Assembly (NCBI RefSeq): GCF_030766935.1
Contig: NZ_JASERL010000004.1
Location: 62,001 to 126,000 of the forward strand
Reading direction: 5' to 3'
Origin: Streptomyces sp. KL109B
Lineage (GTDB): Bacteria; Actinomycetota; Actinomycetes; Streptomycetales; Streptomycetaceae
DNA length: 64,000 bases
Under the pieces are notes generated by a model. That model ran no database searches. It was not told where the DNA came from and was given only the letters and a program-made list of their open reading frames with translations. Shown here one piece after another: positions 36,168 through 45,884 of the stretch (its first letter is position 1; each line of letters opens with the position of its first letter). The translations under genes were made by a program, and so were the position numbers.

Positions 36168-37076
36168 TCAGCGGCGCTTCGGCACCGGGATCCGGTCGAG
36201 GTCGCGGGCGACCGTCAGCTCCCCGTCGAACCCGGCGGCGCGGGCCTGCCGCGCGAACTCATCCGGGTCGGTGTAGCGCTGGCTGAAGTGGGTGAGGACG
36301 AGGCGCCTGACGCCCGCGTCACGCGCCACGCGGGCGGCCTGCCCGGCGGTCAAGTGCCCATGGTCGGTGGCGAGTTGAATGTCCTCGTCCAGGAACGTCG
36401 ACTCGATGACGAGCAGGTCGCAGCCCTCGGCGAGCGCTTCCACGCCCTCGCACAGCCGGGTGTCCATCACGAACGCGACGCGCTGCCCGCGCCGCGCCTC
36501 GCTCACCTCGTCGAGCGCGACCCCGCGCAGCGCGCCCTCCTTCTGCAGCCGCCCGACGTCGGGCCCCGCGATGCCGTGCGCGGCGAGCCGCTCGGGCAGC
36601 ATGCGGCGGCCGTCGGGCTCGACGAGGAGATAGCCGTACGACTCGACGGGGTGCGAGAGCCGGCGCGCTTCGAGCCGGTACGCGGGGGTGTCGGCCAGCA
36701 CCGCGCCCTCCCCCGTCACCGGTTCCTCGGCGATGTCGACGGTCTCCCGGTACGCGGTGGCGTACCGCAGCCGTTCGAAGAAGCGCTGCCCTGACGCCGG
36801 GTAGTGCGCGGTCACCGGGTGCGGCACGCGGTCCAGGTTGATCCGCTGGACGACGCCCGCGAGGCCGAGGGAGTGGTCGCCGTGGAAGTGCGTGACGCAG
36901 ATCCGGTTGATGTCGTGCGCCGCCACGCCGGCCCGCAGCATCTGCCGCTGGGTGCCCTCGCCGGGGTCGAAGAGGATGCCTTCGCTGTCCCAGCGGAGCA
37001 GGTAGCCGTTGTGGTTGCGCTGCCGGGTCGGCACCTGGCTGGCGGTGCCGAGCACGACGAATTCCCGTACGGACAT
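36168..37076 (-). CDS. rnz: Ribonuclease Z
   Basis: A 302-residue protein starts at ATG 37076. It is a metallo-beta-lactamase-fold enzyme with [14 protein letters not shown], the [12 protein letters not shown] loop, VFVMDTR-like [10 protein letters not shown] and the late [10 protein letters not shown]. It cuts the 3' trailer of tRNA precursors. Its size is that of the short, homodimeric form with an exosite arm. Confidence 0.94.
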   Translation of the reverse strand: MSVREFVVLGTASQVPTRQRNHNGYLLRWDSEGILFDPGEGTQRQMLRAGVAAHDINRICVTHFHGDHSLGLAGVVQRINLDRVPHPVTAHYPASGQRFFERLRYATAYRETVDIAEEPVTGEGAVLADTPAYRLEARRLSHPVESYGYLLVEPDGRRMLPERLAAHGIAGPDVGRLQKEGALRGVALDEVSEARRGQRVAFVMDTRLCEGVEALAEGCDLLVIESTFLDEDIQLATDHGHLTAGQAARVARDAGVRRLVLTHFSQRYTDPDEFARQARAAGFDGELTVARDLDRIPVPKRR

Positions 37077-37107
37077 GGGTGGTTGGTCCTGTCAGGTCCT
37101 GTCGGGG

Positions 37108-37446
37108 TTATCCGGGAGGCCACTGCATGCCGCGGCCACCGAGGACGTGGGCGTGCGCGTGGAAGACGGTCTGGCCGACACCGCTGCCGGTGTTGAACAC
37201 GATGCGGTAGCTGTCCAGCTTCTCGTCCTTCGCGACCTCGCCGGCCTCGCGCAGCACGTCGGCGGCGATGGCCGGTTCGGCGGCGGAGAGGGAGGCGGCG
37301 TCGGGGTGGTGGACGCGCGGGATGACGAGGACGTGGGTGGGGGCCTGGGGGTTGATGTCCCGGAACGCGACGGTGGTCTCCGACTCGCGGACCAGGGTGG
37401 CGGGGACGTCCCCGGCGGCGATCTTGCAGAACAGGCAGTCATCCAT
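37108..37446 (-). CDS. HIT-family protein (HINT branch)
   Basis: A 112-residue protein starts at ATG 37446 (MDDCLFCKIAAGDVP). The histidine triad HAHAHVLGGRGM is near the C-terminus. The N-terminal C-x2-C is typical of Hint-type purine nucleoside phosphoramidases, which hydrolyse AMP-lysine and similar bonds. It is 31 bp upstream of rnz and likely cotranscribed. Confidence 0.94.
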   Translation of the reverse strand: MDDCLFCKIAAGDVPATLVRESETTVAFRDINPQAPTHVLVIPRVHHPDAASLSAAEPAIAADVLREAGEVAKDEKLDSYRIVFNTGSGVGQTVFHAHAHVLGGRGMQWPPG

Positions 37447-37480
37447 GACGGCATCGTATCGATCACCCCACCCGGCGCAC

Positions 37481-37592
37481 GGCCTCGGGGCTCCGCCCCG
37501 GACCCCGCGCCTCAAACGCCGGCGAGGCTTGATCTATCAAGCCCCTGCGGCGATTGAGCAGCGGGGGTCCGGGGGCGGAGCCCCCGGGGCCG
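37481..37592. repeat. Inverted pair of dispersed GC-rich repeats
   Basis: A reverse copy (about 37481-37533, CGGGGCTCCGCCCCGGACCC through CGCCGGCGAGGCTTGA) faces a forward copy (about 37536-37592, TCAAGCCCCTGCGGCGATTG through GGAGCCCCCGGGG). Together they form a large dyad between the tricorn and HIT genes, on the transcript exit side of tricorn. Confidence 0.88.
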
Positions 37593-37598
37593 CAACCA

Positions 37599-40500
37599 CT
37601 ACTCCGTCGAAGCCCGCGGCAGCGTCGGCGCGGACTTGGCCGGGGTTTCCGCGAGGGACGCCAGCGCGATGCGAACCGCCTCGTCCAGCTGCGGGTCACG
37701 CCCGGCAACCACATCCTGCGGAGCCATGACCACCTCCACGTCCGGATCCACCCCGTGGTTCTCCAGACCCCACCCGTAACCCTCCATCCAGGTCGCATAC
37801 TTCGGCTGCGTCACCAGCGTCCCGTCCACAAGCCGGTACCGGCTGTCGATGCCGATGACGCCACCCCACGTACGTACGCCCACGACGGGACCGATGCCGA
37901 GCGCCTTGATCGCCGCGTTGACGATGTCGCCGTCGGAGCCGGAGAACTCGTTGGCGACCGCGACGACGGGGCCGCGCGGCGCGTCCATCGGGTAGGAGAA
38001 CGGGCGGCTGTCGCGCGGCAGGTCCCAGCCGACGACGCGGCGGGCCAGCTTCTCGACGACGAGCTGCGACGTGTGGCCGCCCCGGTTCTCCCTGACGTCC
38101 ACGACGAGGCCCTCCCGCGCGACCTCCACGCTCAGGTCCCGGTGGATCTGCGCCCAGCCGGGCGCCTGCATGTCGGGGACGTGGAGGTAACCGAGCCGCC
38201 CCTCCGACTTCTCGTGGACGTACGCCCGCCGGTCGGCGACCCACGCGTGGTAGCGCAGCGGTTCCTCGTCGTCGAGCGGCACGACGACGACGTGCCGGGG
38301 GTCGCCGCCGCCCGCGGGTGACACCGTCAGCTCCACCGGCTTGTCCGCCGTCCCGACGAGGAGCGGTCCTGGACCGGTCACCGGGTCGACGGGCCGCCCG
38401 CCGACCGCCACGATCGCGTCCCCTGCCCGCACGGCGACACCGGGCGCGGCCAGCGGCGAACGCGCCCGCGGGTCGGAGGTCTCGGACGGCAGCACCCGGT
38501 CGACCCGCCAACTGCCGTCCTCGTGACGGGAGATGTCCGCGCCGAGCAGGCCCTGTCGCCGCGCGGCGGAACCGTACCCGCCGCGCGGCGTCACGTACGC
38601 GTGCGAGGTACCCAGCTCGCCCTGCACCTCCCACAGCAGGTCGACGAGGTCGTTGTGGGTGGCGACGCGGTCGAGCACCGGGCGGTAGCGCTCCAGTACG
38701 CCGTCCCAGTCGACGCCGTTCATGTCGGCGCGCCAGAAGTTGTCCCGCATGAGGCGACCGGCCTCTTCGTACATCTGCCGCCACTCGGCCGCCGGGTCGA
38801 CGCGCTGGCTGATCCGGGACAGGTCGACGGTGATGTTCGTGTCGCTGTCGTCGTCGTGGGCCGGGCGCCGGTCGCTGGGGACGACCTTCAGTGCCTCGCC
38901 CGTCCACAGCAGCACCCGCTTGCCGTCGCCGCTGACCTCGAAGTGGTCGGCGTCGGAGCCGATCTCCTCGATGCGCTGTTGGGCGAGGTCGTAGCGTTCG
39001 AGGCGGGTCTTGGGCTCGGGGGCGTCGCGTCCGGCGCGCGAGTCGCCGAGGACGCCGCGCACCGGGTGCCGCAGCCACAGCACCCCGTCCTTGGCCGTAC
39101 GGAGTGTGGAGTAGCGGGCGGCCTCCACGGGGAACGGCACGATGCGGTCGAGCAGTCCGTCCAGGTCGACGCGGGTCGTGGGCGCGCCCTCGCTGTCGGG
39201 CGTCTCGGCCCCGGGGCTGTCCGGGGCGTCGAAGGGGCGGCCGTGCCGCTGCGGTCCGAAGGGGGAGGGGGTCGTCGCGGCGAGCGTGATCAGGTGCGGC
39301 CGCGAGCCGCTGACGAACGCGAGGTCGAAGGCGTGCTCGTCGTAGACCGGGTCGAAGGAGCGCGCCGACAGGAACGCCAGGTGCTTGCCGTCGAGGGTGA
39401 ACGCGGGCGCGTAGTCCCGGAATCGGAGCGGCGTCGCCTCGCTCACCGACAGGTCCGTGGTGTTGGCGAGCTTGAGCTGGCGCAGGTCGTGCGGGCCGGG
39501 GTGCGACCAGGCGAGCCACGCCGAGTCGGGCGAGAACGCGAGCCCGTCGGCATTGCCGTCCGCGCTGCGGTCCACTTCCCGTACGTCGCCGCTGTCCCGC
39601 TCGACGAGCAGGACCCGCCCGTCGTGCGAGGCGACGGCGACCCGGCCGCCGTCGGGCGCCACGGTCAGTCCGAGGACCCGGCCGAGCTGTCCGGCGCCGA
39701 GCCTGCGCGGTGTGGCGCCGGGCCCGGCCCCGGTGGCGGGGGCGAACTCCAGGGCGTCGTCGCCCTCGGCGTCCGTCACCCACACCACGTGTTCCTCGCC
39801 GTCGACGCGGAAGGTGTGCGGGAGCCTGGCCCGTACGCCGGGTTCGGCGGCGAGGGCGCGGGCCGGTCCCGAGCGGTGGGTCACCCAGTGCACGGCGCCG
39901 CGCACGCTGATGGCGCTGCCGCGCCCGGTGTGGTCGGGGGACGCGACGCCGAACCAGCGGGCGGCGTCGACGGGGCGCGGCTGCGTGTCGACGCGCTGGC
40001 CGCCCAGTTGTACGTCGAGGCGGCGCGCCTCGGTGCCCTCGCCCAGGTCGTCGACGATCCACAGCTCACCGGCGCTGGCGTACACGATCCGCGCGCCGTC
40101 GGTGGCGGCGTGCCGCGCGTAGTAGCCGTCCACGGGGGTGTGCCGGCGCAGCTCGGAGCCGTCGGGCAGGGAGGAGTAGAGGGCGCCGACGCCCTCGTGG
40201 TCGGAGAGGAACGCGACGCGGTCCCCGACCCACATCGGGTACTCGATGTTGCCGTCGAGCTCGGCGTGCAGCCGCGCGAACTCTCCCGTGCCGTCCGGGT
40301 CGATCCACAGCTTGCCCGCCGTGCCGCCCCGGTACCGCTTCCACCAGGCGGCCTCCCGCCCCATCGTCGCGGACAGCAGCAGCACCTGCGCCCCGGGCCC
40401 CTGCGGCCCGTACGCGACGCCGCCCACGGGCCCGTACGGCAGGGTCTCGGCGGGTCCGCCGTCCAGCGGCACGGCCCGCGCCCAGCTGCGGCGGAACGAG

Positions 40501-40829
40501 GCCTGGCCGTGCGTCGTGGTGGCGAGCACCCGCCCGTCGGGGGTCCAGCCGCGCACGGTGGTCGTCCAACTGCCCCAGTGCGTCAGGCGCTTGGCGGAGC
40601 CGCCGGCGACCGGGGCGACGTACACCTCGGGGGCTCCGTCGCGGCGCGAGGTCCAGGCGACGGTCTCGCCGTCCGGGGAGAGCCGGGGGTGGCTCACGGG
40701 CATGTTGTCGGCGCTGACCCGCCAGGCGCGGCCGCCGTCGAGGGGCGCGGCCCACACGTCGTCCTCGGCGGTGAAGACCACCAACTCGCCGTGCGGGTGC
40801 GGGAACCGGAGGTAGGCAGGAGTCGTCAC
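37599..40829 (-). CDS. Tricorn protease
   Basis: A 1076-residue protein starts at GTG 40829, with AAGGTAGG upstream. The N-terminal two thirds are beta-propeller repeats (LSPDGETVAWTSRRDG, FSPDSAWLAWSHPG and others). A PDZ-like domain and the C-terminal S41 serine-peptidase domain follow. Catalytic residues fit archaeal tricorn: TSHAY (Ser/His pair), Ser965 in NEFSGSDGD and Glu1023 in GLENHGVDPD. It degrades oligopeptides released by the proteasome, which streptomycetes also have. Length and catalytic positions match the archaeal enzyme. Confidence 0.95.
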   Translation of the reverse strand: MTTPAYLRFPHPHGELVVFTAEDDVWAAPLDGGRAWRVSADNMPVSHPRLSPDGETVAWTSRRDGAPEVYVAPVAGGSAKRLTHWGSWTTTVRGWTPDGRVLATTTHGQASFRRSWARAVPLDGGPAETLPYGPVGGVAYGPQGPGAQVLLLSATMGREAAWWKRYRGGTAGKLWIDPDGTGEFARLHAELDGNIEYPMWVGDRVAFLSDHEGVGALYSSLPDGSELRRHTPVDGYYARHAATDGARIVYASAGELWIVDDLGEGTEARRLDVQLGGQRVDTQPRPVDAARWFGVASPDHTGRGSAISVRGAVHWVTHRSGPARALAAEPGVRARLPHTFRVDGEEHVVWVTDAEGDDALEFAPATGAGPGATPRRLGAGQLGRVLGLTVAPDGGRVAVASHDGRVLLVERDSGDVREVDRSADGNADGLAFSPDSAWLAWSHPGPHDLRQLKLANTTDLSVSEATPLRFRDYAPAFTLDGKHLAFLSARSFDPVYDEHAFDLAFVSGSRPHLITLAATTPSPFGPQRHGRPFDAPDSPGAETPDSEGAPTTRVDLDGLLDRIVPFPVEAARYSTLRTAKDGVLWLRHPVRGVLGDSRAGRDAPEPKTRLERYDLAQQRIEEIGSDADHFEVSGDGKRVLLWTGEALKVVPSDRRPAHDDDSDTNITVDLSRISQRVDPAAEWRQMYEEAGRLMRDNFWRADMNGVDWDGVLERYRPVLDRVATHNDLVDLLWEVQGELGTSHAYVTPRGGYGSAARRQGLLGADISRHEDGSWRVDRVLPSETSDPRARSPLAAPGVAVRAGDAIVAVGGRPVDPVTGPGPLLVGTADKPVELTVSPAGGGDPRHVVVVPLDDEEPLRYHAWVADRRAYVHEKSEGRLGYLHVPDMQAPGWAQIHRDLSVEVAREGLVVDVRENRGGHTSQLVVEKLARRVVGWDLPRDSRPFSYPMDAPRGPVVAVANEFSGSDGDIVNAAIKALGIGPVVGVRTWGGVIGIDSRYRLVDGTLVTQPKYATWMEGYGWGLENHGVDPDVEVVMAPQDVVAGRDPQLDEAVRIALASLAETPAKSAPTLPRASTE

Positions 40830-40877
40830 CCCGCCTACCTTAAATTTGGCCGCTGCCCACGTCAGCCCGTTTGATCA

Positions 40878-40921
40878 CTTGCCTTTCGCTTGCCTCTCGC
40901 TTGCCTCTCACTTGCCCTGGA
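40878..40921. repeat. Four tandem 11-bp repeats
   Basis: CTTGCC recurs at 40878, 40889, 40900 and 40911, with the unit CTTGCCTCTCG. It spans the stop codon of the lipoprotein gene, so changes in copy number could alter that C-terminus. Confidence 0.75.
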
Positions 40922-41480
40922 AGGTGGGCGGGGGCGCCGTGACCGTGACGGTTTCGGTCACCGTGCTGGTGGAGCCCGGTCGCGGTTCCTGGGGCTTCGG
41001 GTCCTGCGAAGGCGTCGGCGTGCGTGTCGGTTGCGGCTGCGGCTGCGGCTTCTGCGATTCGTGGGGCTGCGTCGAACTCCCGTCGGGGGCCGCGCAGTTG
41101 CCGAGCACGCCGTAGTTGAACCACACCTTGCCCTCGACGCGCGCGATGACCTTTCCGCGTACGCACTTGCCGGACACGGCCCCGTACACCCACCCGTTCA
41201 CGGTGATGTCCTTGCCGTCCTTGGTCCTCCCCCGGCAGTCGACCTTCACCTCGCTGGGCGCCGAATCACCGGACTTGGTGGGGCCGCTGTACGCGGCGGT
41301 GCAGCTGATCCAGGCCACCTTGGCGTGCTGCCGGTCGAGTTCGACGGTGGCCTGCTGGTCGGTGGTGGCGGCGACCGTGGACGGGTCGAGGTCGCCCTCG
41401 ATCGGCTGGCACGCGACGCCCGTGGCGACGACGGCAGCGACGAGGGCCACCGCGCCGAACCACCGCCTCGTTCCCCGCAT
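40908..41480 (-). CDS. Secreted lipoprotein of unknown function
   Basis: A 190-residue protein starts at ATG 41480. The signal peptide (MRGTRRWFGAVALVAAVVAT) ends in the lipobox TGVAC, so it is lipid-anchored outside. The folded part contains four more cysteines (WISCTAAYSG, VKVDCRG, GKCVRGK, GNCAAP), probably two disulfides. The C-terminal 45 residues are a Pro/Gln/Thr-rich tail (QPQPQPTRTPTPSQ, TVTETVTVTAPPP) as in wall-spanning proteins. No family is recognised. Confidence 0.8.
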   Translation of the reverse strand: MRGTRRWFGAVALVAAVVATGVACQPIEGDLDPSTVAATTDQQATVELDRQHAKVAWISCTAAYSGPTKSGDSAPSEVKVDCRGRTKDGKDITVNGWVYGAVSGKCVRGKVIARVEGKVWFNYGVLGNCAAPDGSSTQPHESQKPQPQPQPTRTPTPSQDPKPQEPRPGSTSTVTETVTVTAPPPTFQGK

Positions 41481-41554
41481 GCACGGCAGAATGCCAGCGG
41501 ACGTACAGGGTCGGTAGTGCGGTTGCAGCCACTACGGGCGATTTTTCAGAGGGC

Positions 41555-42301
41555 TCAGCCCCAGCGCCCCGTGCGCCCCAGCAGCAACGCCACCGCCGCC
41601 GTCCCGGCCGTCGACGTACGCAGCACGCTCCGCCCGAGCCGCATCGGCCGCGCCCCCGCCTCCTCGAACACCGCCAACTCCTCGGGGGACACGCCCCCTT
41701 CGGGCCCGACGACGAGCACGATCTCGCCGCTCGCCGGGAGTTCGACGGCGGCCAGCGCCCCGCTCGGCGCGTCCCTGTCCTCGTGCAGCACCGCCGCGAA
41801 GTCCGCCCCCGCGAGCAGCGCGGCGACCTCCTTCGTCGTGGCGGCGTCCGCGACGGCCGGGAACCGCACCCGCCGCGACTGCTTCCCGGCCTCCCGCGCG
41901 GTGGCCCGCCACTTGCCGAGCGCCTTGAGCCCCCGCTCGCCGCGCCACTGCGTGATGCACCGGGAGGCGGCCCACGGCACGATCGCGTCGACGCCGGTCT
42001 CGGTCATCGTCTCGACGGCCAGCTCGCCCCGATCACCCTTGGGCAGCGCCTGTACGACGGTGATCCTCGGCGCCTCGACCGGCTCCACGTGGACGGGCCC
42101 GGCCGCCACCTCCAGCCGGTCCTTGCCCTCGCTCCCGGTGACGACGGCCTCGCACCACGAGCCGAGCCCGTCGGTGAGGGTCACGGCTTCCCCGGCGCGC
42201 AGCCGCTTCACGGAGACGGCGTGCCTGCCTTCGGGACCGTCGAGCACGTACGCGCGGTCATCGGGCACGGCGCCCTCGACGACGAAGACGGGGGCGGTCA
42301 T
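41555..42301 (-). CDS. rsmE: 16S rRNA (uracil-1498-N3)-methyltransferase
   Basis: The start is ATG 42301 (MTAPVFVVEGAVPD), overlapping the upstream stop as TGATG. The 248-residue protein has a PUA-like N-terminus (DGPEGRHAVSVKRLRAGE) and a SPOUT domain with VVQALPKGDRGELAVETMTE, VLVVGPEGGVSPEEL-like IVLVVGPEGGVS and LGRSVLRTSTAG. It methylates U1498 of 16S rRNA. It is cotranscribed with the NPD gene. Confidence 0.95.
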   Translation of the reverse strand: MTAPVFVVEGAVPDDRAYVLDGPEGRHAVSVKRLRAGEAVTLTDGLGSWCEAVVTGSEGKDRLEVAAGPVHVEPVEAPRITVVQALPKGDRGELAVETMTETGVDAIVPWAASRCITQWRGERGLKALGKWRATAREAGKQSRRVRFPAVADAATTKEVAALLAGADFAAVLHEDRDAPSGALAAVELPASGEIVLVVGPEGGVSPEELAVFEEAGARPMRLGRSVLRTSTAGTAAVALLLGRTGRWG

Positions 42302-43374
42302 CAGGCGGCACCCCGCTGCGCCAACGCGCCCTTGGCGGCGTCGAGTTCGGCGGCCAGTACCTCGACGAGCTGCCCCGCGGGGAGCTCCCGCGCGAGCCGG
42401 TGCCCCTGCCCCGCCCACAGCGCCATGCCCTGCGGGTCACCGGCCTTGGCCGCGGCCTTGCGCAGCGGCGATGTCATGTGGTGGATCTGCGGGTACGCGG
42501 CGGGGGCGTACGGTCCGTGCTCGCGCATGAACCGGTTGACGAGTCCGCGCGCGGGCCGCCCGGAGAAGGCGCGGGTCAGCTCGGTCCGTACGAAGAGCGG
42601 GTTGGTCATGGCCCGCTTGTGCGGCTCCGGCGCCCCGGACTCCGGGGTGACGAGGAACGCGGTGCCGAGCTGTGCGAGGTCGGCGCCTGCCGCGAGTACG
42701 GCGGCGATCTGCGCGCCCCGCATGATGCCGCCGGCCGCGACGATCGGCAGCTGTACGGCCTCCCGTACCTGCGCGATGAGCGCGAGCAGCCCGATCCCGC
42801 TGCCGTCCGCCTCGGGATTGTCCCTGTGCGTCCCCTGGTGTCCCCCGGCCTCGACTCCCTGTACGCAGACCAGGTCGGCGCCGGCCTCCTGCGCGGCCTG
42901 CGCCTCCTCCACGGTGGTGACGGTGACGCCGACGCGGGTGCCGACGCGTTGCAGGGCCTGGACGACGGCGAGGCGCGGGCAGCCGAAGGTGAAGGTGACC
43001 AGGGGGACGGGCTCGTCGACGAGGATCGCGAGCTTGGCGTCGTACCCGTCGTCGCTGCAGCTGTCGGTCTCACCGAGCGGAGTGCTGTACCAGGTGGCTT
43101 CGCCGGCGAGCTGGTTGCGGTAGACGTCGACGGCGGCGGGGTCGGCGTGCTCGGTCTGCGGCATGAAGAGGTTGACGCCGAAGGGCCTGCCGGTCAGCGC
43201 CCGCACCTGTTTGATCTCCTGGTACATCCCGTCGGCCGTTTTGTACCCGGCGGCGAGGAACCCGAGGGCGCCCGCGTCGGAGACGGCGGCGACCAGGGCG
43301 GGTTGTGAAGCGCCACCCGCCATGGGGGCCTGCACGATCGGGAGGGAACAGAGATCGGTCAGTGCGGAGGACAT
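42301..43374 (-). CDS. Nitronate monooxygenase (2-nitropropane dioxygenase type)
   Basis: The start is ATG 43374 (MSSALTDLCSLPIV). A 357-residue FMN-dependent TIM barrel with IVQAPMAGGASQPALVAAVSDAG, VCVQGVEAGGHQGTH (FMN and catalytic His) and LPIVAAGGIMRGAQIAAVLAAGAD. It oxidises alkyl nitronates, or reduces enoyl-type substrates in related enzymes. Coupled by overlap to rsmE downstream; the order dnaJ-NPD-rsmE is conserved in Streptomyces. Confidence 0.9.
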   Translation of the reverse strand: MSSALTDLCSLPIVQAPMAGGASQPALVAAVSDAGALGFLAAGYKTADGMYQEIKQVRALTGRPFGVNLFMPQTEHADPAAVDVYRNQLAGEATWYSTPLGETDSCSDDGYDAKLAILVDEPVPLVTFTFGCPRLAVVQALQRVGTRVGVTVTTVEEAQAAQEAGADLVCVQGVEAGGHQGTHRDNPEADGSGIGLLALIAQVREAVQLPIVAAGGIMRGAQIAAVLAAGADLAQLGTAFLVTPESGAPEPHKRAMTNPLFVRTELTRAFSGRPARGLVNRFMREHGPYAPAAYPQIHHMTSPLRKAAAKAGDPQGMALWAGQGHRLARELPAGQLVEVLAAELDAAKGALAQRGAA

Positions 43375-43437
43375 GCCCGCATCGTGCCACGTCCCCTCCG
43401 GGCCACCGAATCGACCGTTACACCCACCCGGCCCCAC

Positions 43438-43553
43438 GCCTCGGGGCTCCGCCCCGGACCCCGCTGCTCAATCGCCGCAGGGGCTTGATCTAGCTGCACC
43501 ACATCAAGCCCCGCCGGCGATTGAGGCGCGGGGTCCGGGGCGGAGCCCCGAGG
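43438..43553. repeat. Inverted pair of dispersed GC-rich repeats
   Basis: A reverse copy (about 43438-43490) and a forward copy (about 43501-43553) are separated by TAGCTGCACCACA. Both have complete GGGGTCCGGGGCGGAGCCCC cores. The whole dyad lies just after dnaJ in the direction of transcription and could terminate the hrcA-dnaJ message. Confidence 0.88.
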
Positions 43554-43584
43554 CCGTAACGCCGGTGCGGCGTACACGGGTGGC

Positions 43585-44724
43585 TCAACGGCCGTTGAAC
43601 GCGTCCTTCAGCCGGGAGAAGAGACCCTGCTGACCGGGCTGGAACTGCCCGGTCGGCCGCTCCTCACCACGCAGCTTCGCCAGCTCCCGCAACACCCGCT
43701 CCTGCTCCGGATCGAGCTTCTGCGGAGTCGTGACCTCGACGTGCACGATGAGGTCACCACGACCACCGCCCCGCAGATGCGTGACACCGCGCCCGTGCAG
43801 CGGCACCGACTGACCGGACTGCGTGCCCGGCCGGATGTCGATCTCCTCCATGCCGTCGAGCGTCTCCAGCGGCACCTTCGTGCCGAGCGCCGCCGCCGTC
43901 ATGGGGATGGTGACCGTGCAGTGCAGGTCGTCGCCGCGCCGCTGGAAGGTGGGGTGCGGCAGTTCGTGGATCTCCACGTACAGGTCACCGGCGGGACCGC
44001 CACCGGGCCCGACCTCACCCTCGCCCGCGAGCTGGATCCGCGTGCCGTTGTCCACACCGGCAGGGATCTTCACGGTCAGGGTGCGCCGCGAGCGGATGCG
44101 GCCGTCACCGGCGCACTCCGGGCACGGCGTCGGGACGACCGTCCCGAAGCCCTGACACTGCGGGCACGGCCGCGAGGTCATGACCTGACCGAGGAAGGAC
44201 CGCGTCACCTGCGAGACCTCACCCCGACCGCGACACATGTCACAGGTCTGGGCGGAGGTGCCGGGCGCGGCGCCCTCGCCGCTACAGGTCGTGCACACCA
44301 CAGCGGTGTCGACCTGAATGTCCTTCGTCGTACCGAAGGCCGCCTCGTCGAGCTCGACCTCGAGACGGATCATGGCGTCCTGACCGCGCCGCGTACGGGA
44401 CCGGGGCCCGCGCTGCGACGCCGTACCGAAGAACGCGTCCATGATGTCCGAGAAGTTCCCGAACCCGCCGGCGCCGAAGCCACCGGCCCCGCCGCCTCCG
44501 CCGGCCCCCGACAAGGGGTCGCCCCCGAGGTCGTAGACCTGCTTCTTCTGCGGGTCGGAGAGCACCTCGTAGGCGGCGTTGATCTCCTTGAAGCGCTCCT
44601 GAGTCTTCGGGTCCGGATTCACATCCGGGTGAAGCTCACGCGCCAGCCTTCGAAAGGCCTTCTTGATTTCGTCCTGGGAAGCGTCGCGGCGCACGCCGAG
44701 TACGGCGTAGTAGTCCGTGGCCAC
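43585..44724 (-). CDS. dnaJ: Chaperone DnaJ (second, hrcA-linked type)
   Basis: A 379-residue protein starts at ATG 44724, immediately after the hrcA stop. The J domain has HPDVNPD; a Gly/Phe-rich linker follows; four zinc-finger motifs are present (CTTCSGEG, CDMCRGRG, CPQCQGFG, CPECAGDG); then the substrate-binding C-terminal region. It stimulates DnaK ATPase. Linkage to hrcA marks it as the DnaJ2 form of streptomycetes, separate from dnaK-grpE-dnaJ1. Confidence 0.96.
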   Translation of the reverse strand: MATDYYAVLGVRRDASQDEIKKAFRRLARELHPDVNPDPKTQERFKEINAAYEVLSDPQKKQVYDLGGDPLSGAGGGGGAGGFGAGGFGNFSDIMDAFFGTASQRGPRSRTRRGQDAMIRLEVELDEAAFGTTKDIQVDTAVVCTTCSGEGAAPGTSAQTCDMCRGRGEVSQVTRSFLGQVMTSRPCPQCQGFGTVVPTPCPECAGDGRIRSRRTLTVKIPAGVDNGTRIQLAGEGEVGPGGGPAGDLYVEIHELPHPTFQRRGDDLHCTVTIPMTAAALGTKVPLETLDGMEEIDIRPGTQSGQSVPLHGRGVTHLRGGGRGDLIVHVEVTTPQKLDPEQERVLRELAKLRGEERPTGQFQPGQQGLFSRLKDAFNGR

Positions 44725-45741
44725 TTACGACTCCGCCAGGATCTGTCCGACGTAACGTGCCACTGCGCGTACTGCTCCCATCGTTCCCGGGTAATCCATG
44801 CGTGTCGGTCCGACGACACCCAGCTTGGCGACTGCCTCGCCGCCCGAACCGTAGCCGACCGAGACGACGGATGTGGAGTTGAGTCCTTCATGGGCGTTCT
44901 CGTGACCGATCCGTACGGCCATGCCCGAATCTCCCACCTCACCAAGCAGCTTGAGGAGCACGACCTGCTCCTCGAGTGCCTCCAGCACCGGACGAATGGT
45001 GAGGGGAAAATCATGTCCGAAGCGGGTGAGATTGGCGGTACCGCCGATCATCAGCCGTTCCTCGGACTCCTCGACGAGCGTCTCCAGCAGGGTGGAGAGC
45101 ACCGTCGCGACCGTGCCGCGGTCCTCCGTCTCGAAGGACTCCGGCAGGTCCTGCACCAGCTGCGGTACGTCGGCGAACCGGCGGCTCGCGACGCGGCTGT
45201 TCAGCCGGGCCCGCAGATCCGCGAGTGACGTTTCGCCGAACGGCGCCGGGCAGTCGATCATCCGCTGCTCCACGCGTCCGGTGTCCGTGATCAGCACGAG
45301 CATCAGACGGGCGGGCGCCAGCGAGAGCAGCTCGACGTGGCGCACGGTGGACCGGGTCAGGGACGGGTACTGGACGATCGCCACCTGCCGCGTGAGCTGC
45401 GCGAGCAGCCGCACGGTGCGGCCGACGACGTCGTCGAGGTCGACGGCGCCGTCCAGGAAGTTCTGGACGGCGCGCCGCTCGGGTCCGGTCATCGGCTTCA
45501 CAGCGGTGAGCTTGTCGACGAAGAGCCGGTAGCCCTTGTCCGTGGGGATGCGCCCGGCGCTGGTGTGCGGCTGGGCGATGAACCCCTCGTCCTCCAGGGC
45601 GGCCATGTCATTGCGGACGGTCGCCGGCGAGACGCCGAGCTTGTGCCGCTCGGTGAGCGCCTTGGAGCCGACGGGCTCCTCGGTGCCGACGTAGTCCTGG
45701 ACGATGGCGCGCAGCACTTCGAGCCTGCGTTCATTGAGCAT
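44725..45741 (-). CDS. hrcA: Heat-inducible repressor HrcA
   Basis: The start is ATG 45741 ([14 protein letters not shown]), with GGAGG eight bases upstream; the long upstream extension of the frame is not coding. A 338-residue protein with an N-terminal winged helix ([31 protein letters not shown]) and a GAF-like dimer domain. It binds CIRCE elements and represses chaperone genes. A CIRCE element lies 54 bp upstream, so hrcA-dnaJ is autoregulated. Confidence 0.96.
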   Translation of the reverse strand: MLNERRLEVLRAIVQDYVGTEEPVGSKALTERHKLGVSPATVRNDMAALEDEGFIAQPHTSAGRIPTDKGYRLFVDKLTAVKPMTGPERRAVQNFLDGAVDLDDVVGRTVRLLAQLTRQVAIVQYPSLTRSTVRHVELLSLAPARLMLVLITDTGRVEQRMIDCPAPFGETSLADLRARLNSRVASRRFADVPQLVQDLPESFETEDRGTVATVLSTLLETLVEESEERLMIGGTANLTRFGHDFPLTIRPVLEALEEQVVLLKLLGEVGDSGMAVRIGHENAHEGLNSTSVVSVGYGSGGEAVAKLGVVGPTRMDYPGTMGAVRAVARYVGQILAES

Positions 45742-45795
45742 CGGCGCACACCTCCAGAAACAGCCGCTGCGATCGTTGCCTGCGATCTTCCTGCT

Positions 45796-45822
45796 TTGGC
45801 ACTCCCTGAGCGCGAGTGCCAA
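45796..45822. promoter_or_regulatory. CIRCE operator
   Basis: TTGGCACTC (45796-45804), nine bases, then GAGTGCCAA (45814-45822): a perfect inverted repeat matching the CIRCE consensus TTAGCACTC-N9-GAGTGCTAA with one symmetric change. It lies upstream of hrcA and also upstream of the divergent MBL gene, which may therefore share heat control. Confidence 0.93.
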
Positions 45823-45884
45823 TCGTCCCCGGCTCAGTGTACGGCCGGTGGGTACGGGCCCGGCAAGGGCGCTAGCGTCGAGGT

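Noticed and set aside
41514..41535. Hairpin GTAGTG / CACTAC between rsmE and the lipoprotein gene
   Set aside because: The stem is only six bases, has no T run in the right direction and overlaps the probable lipoprotein promoter; it is too weak to call.
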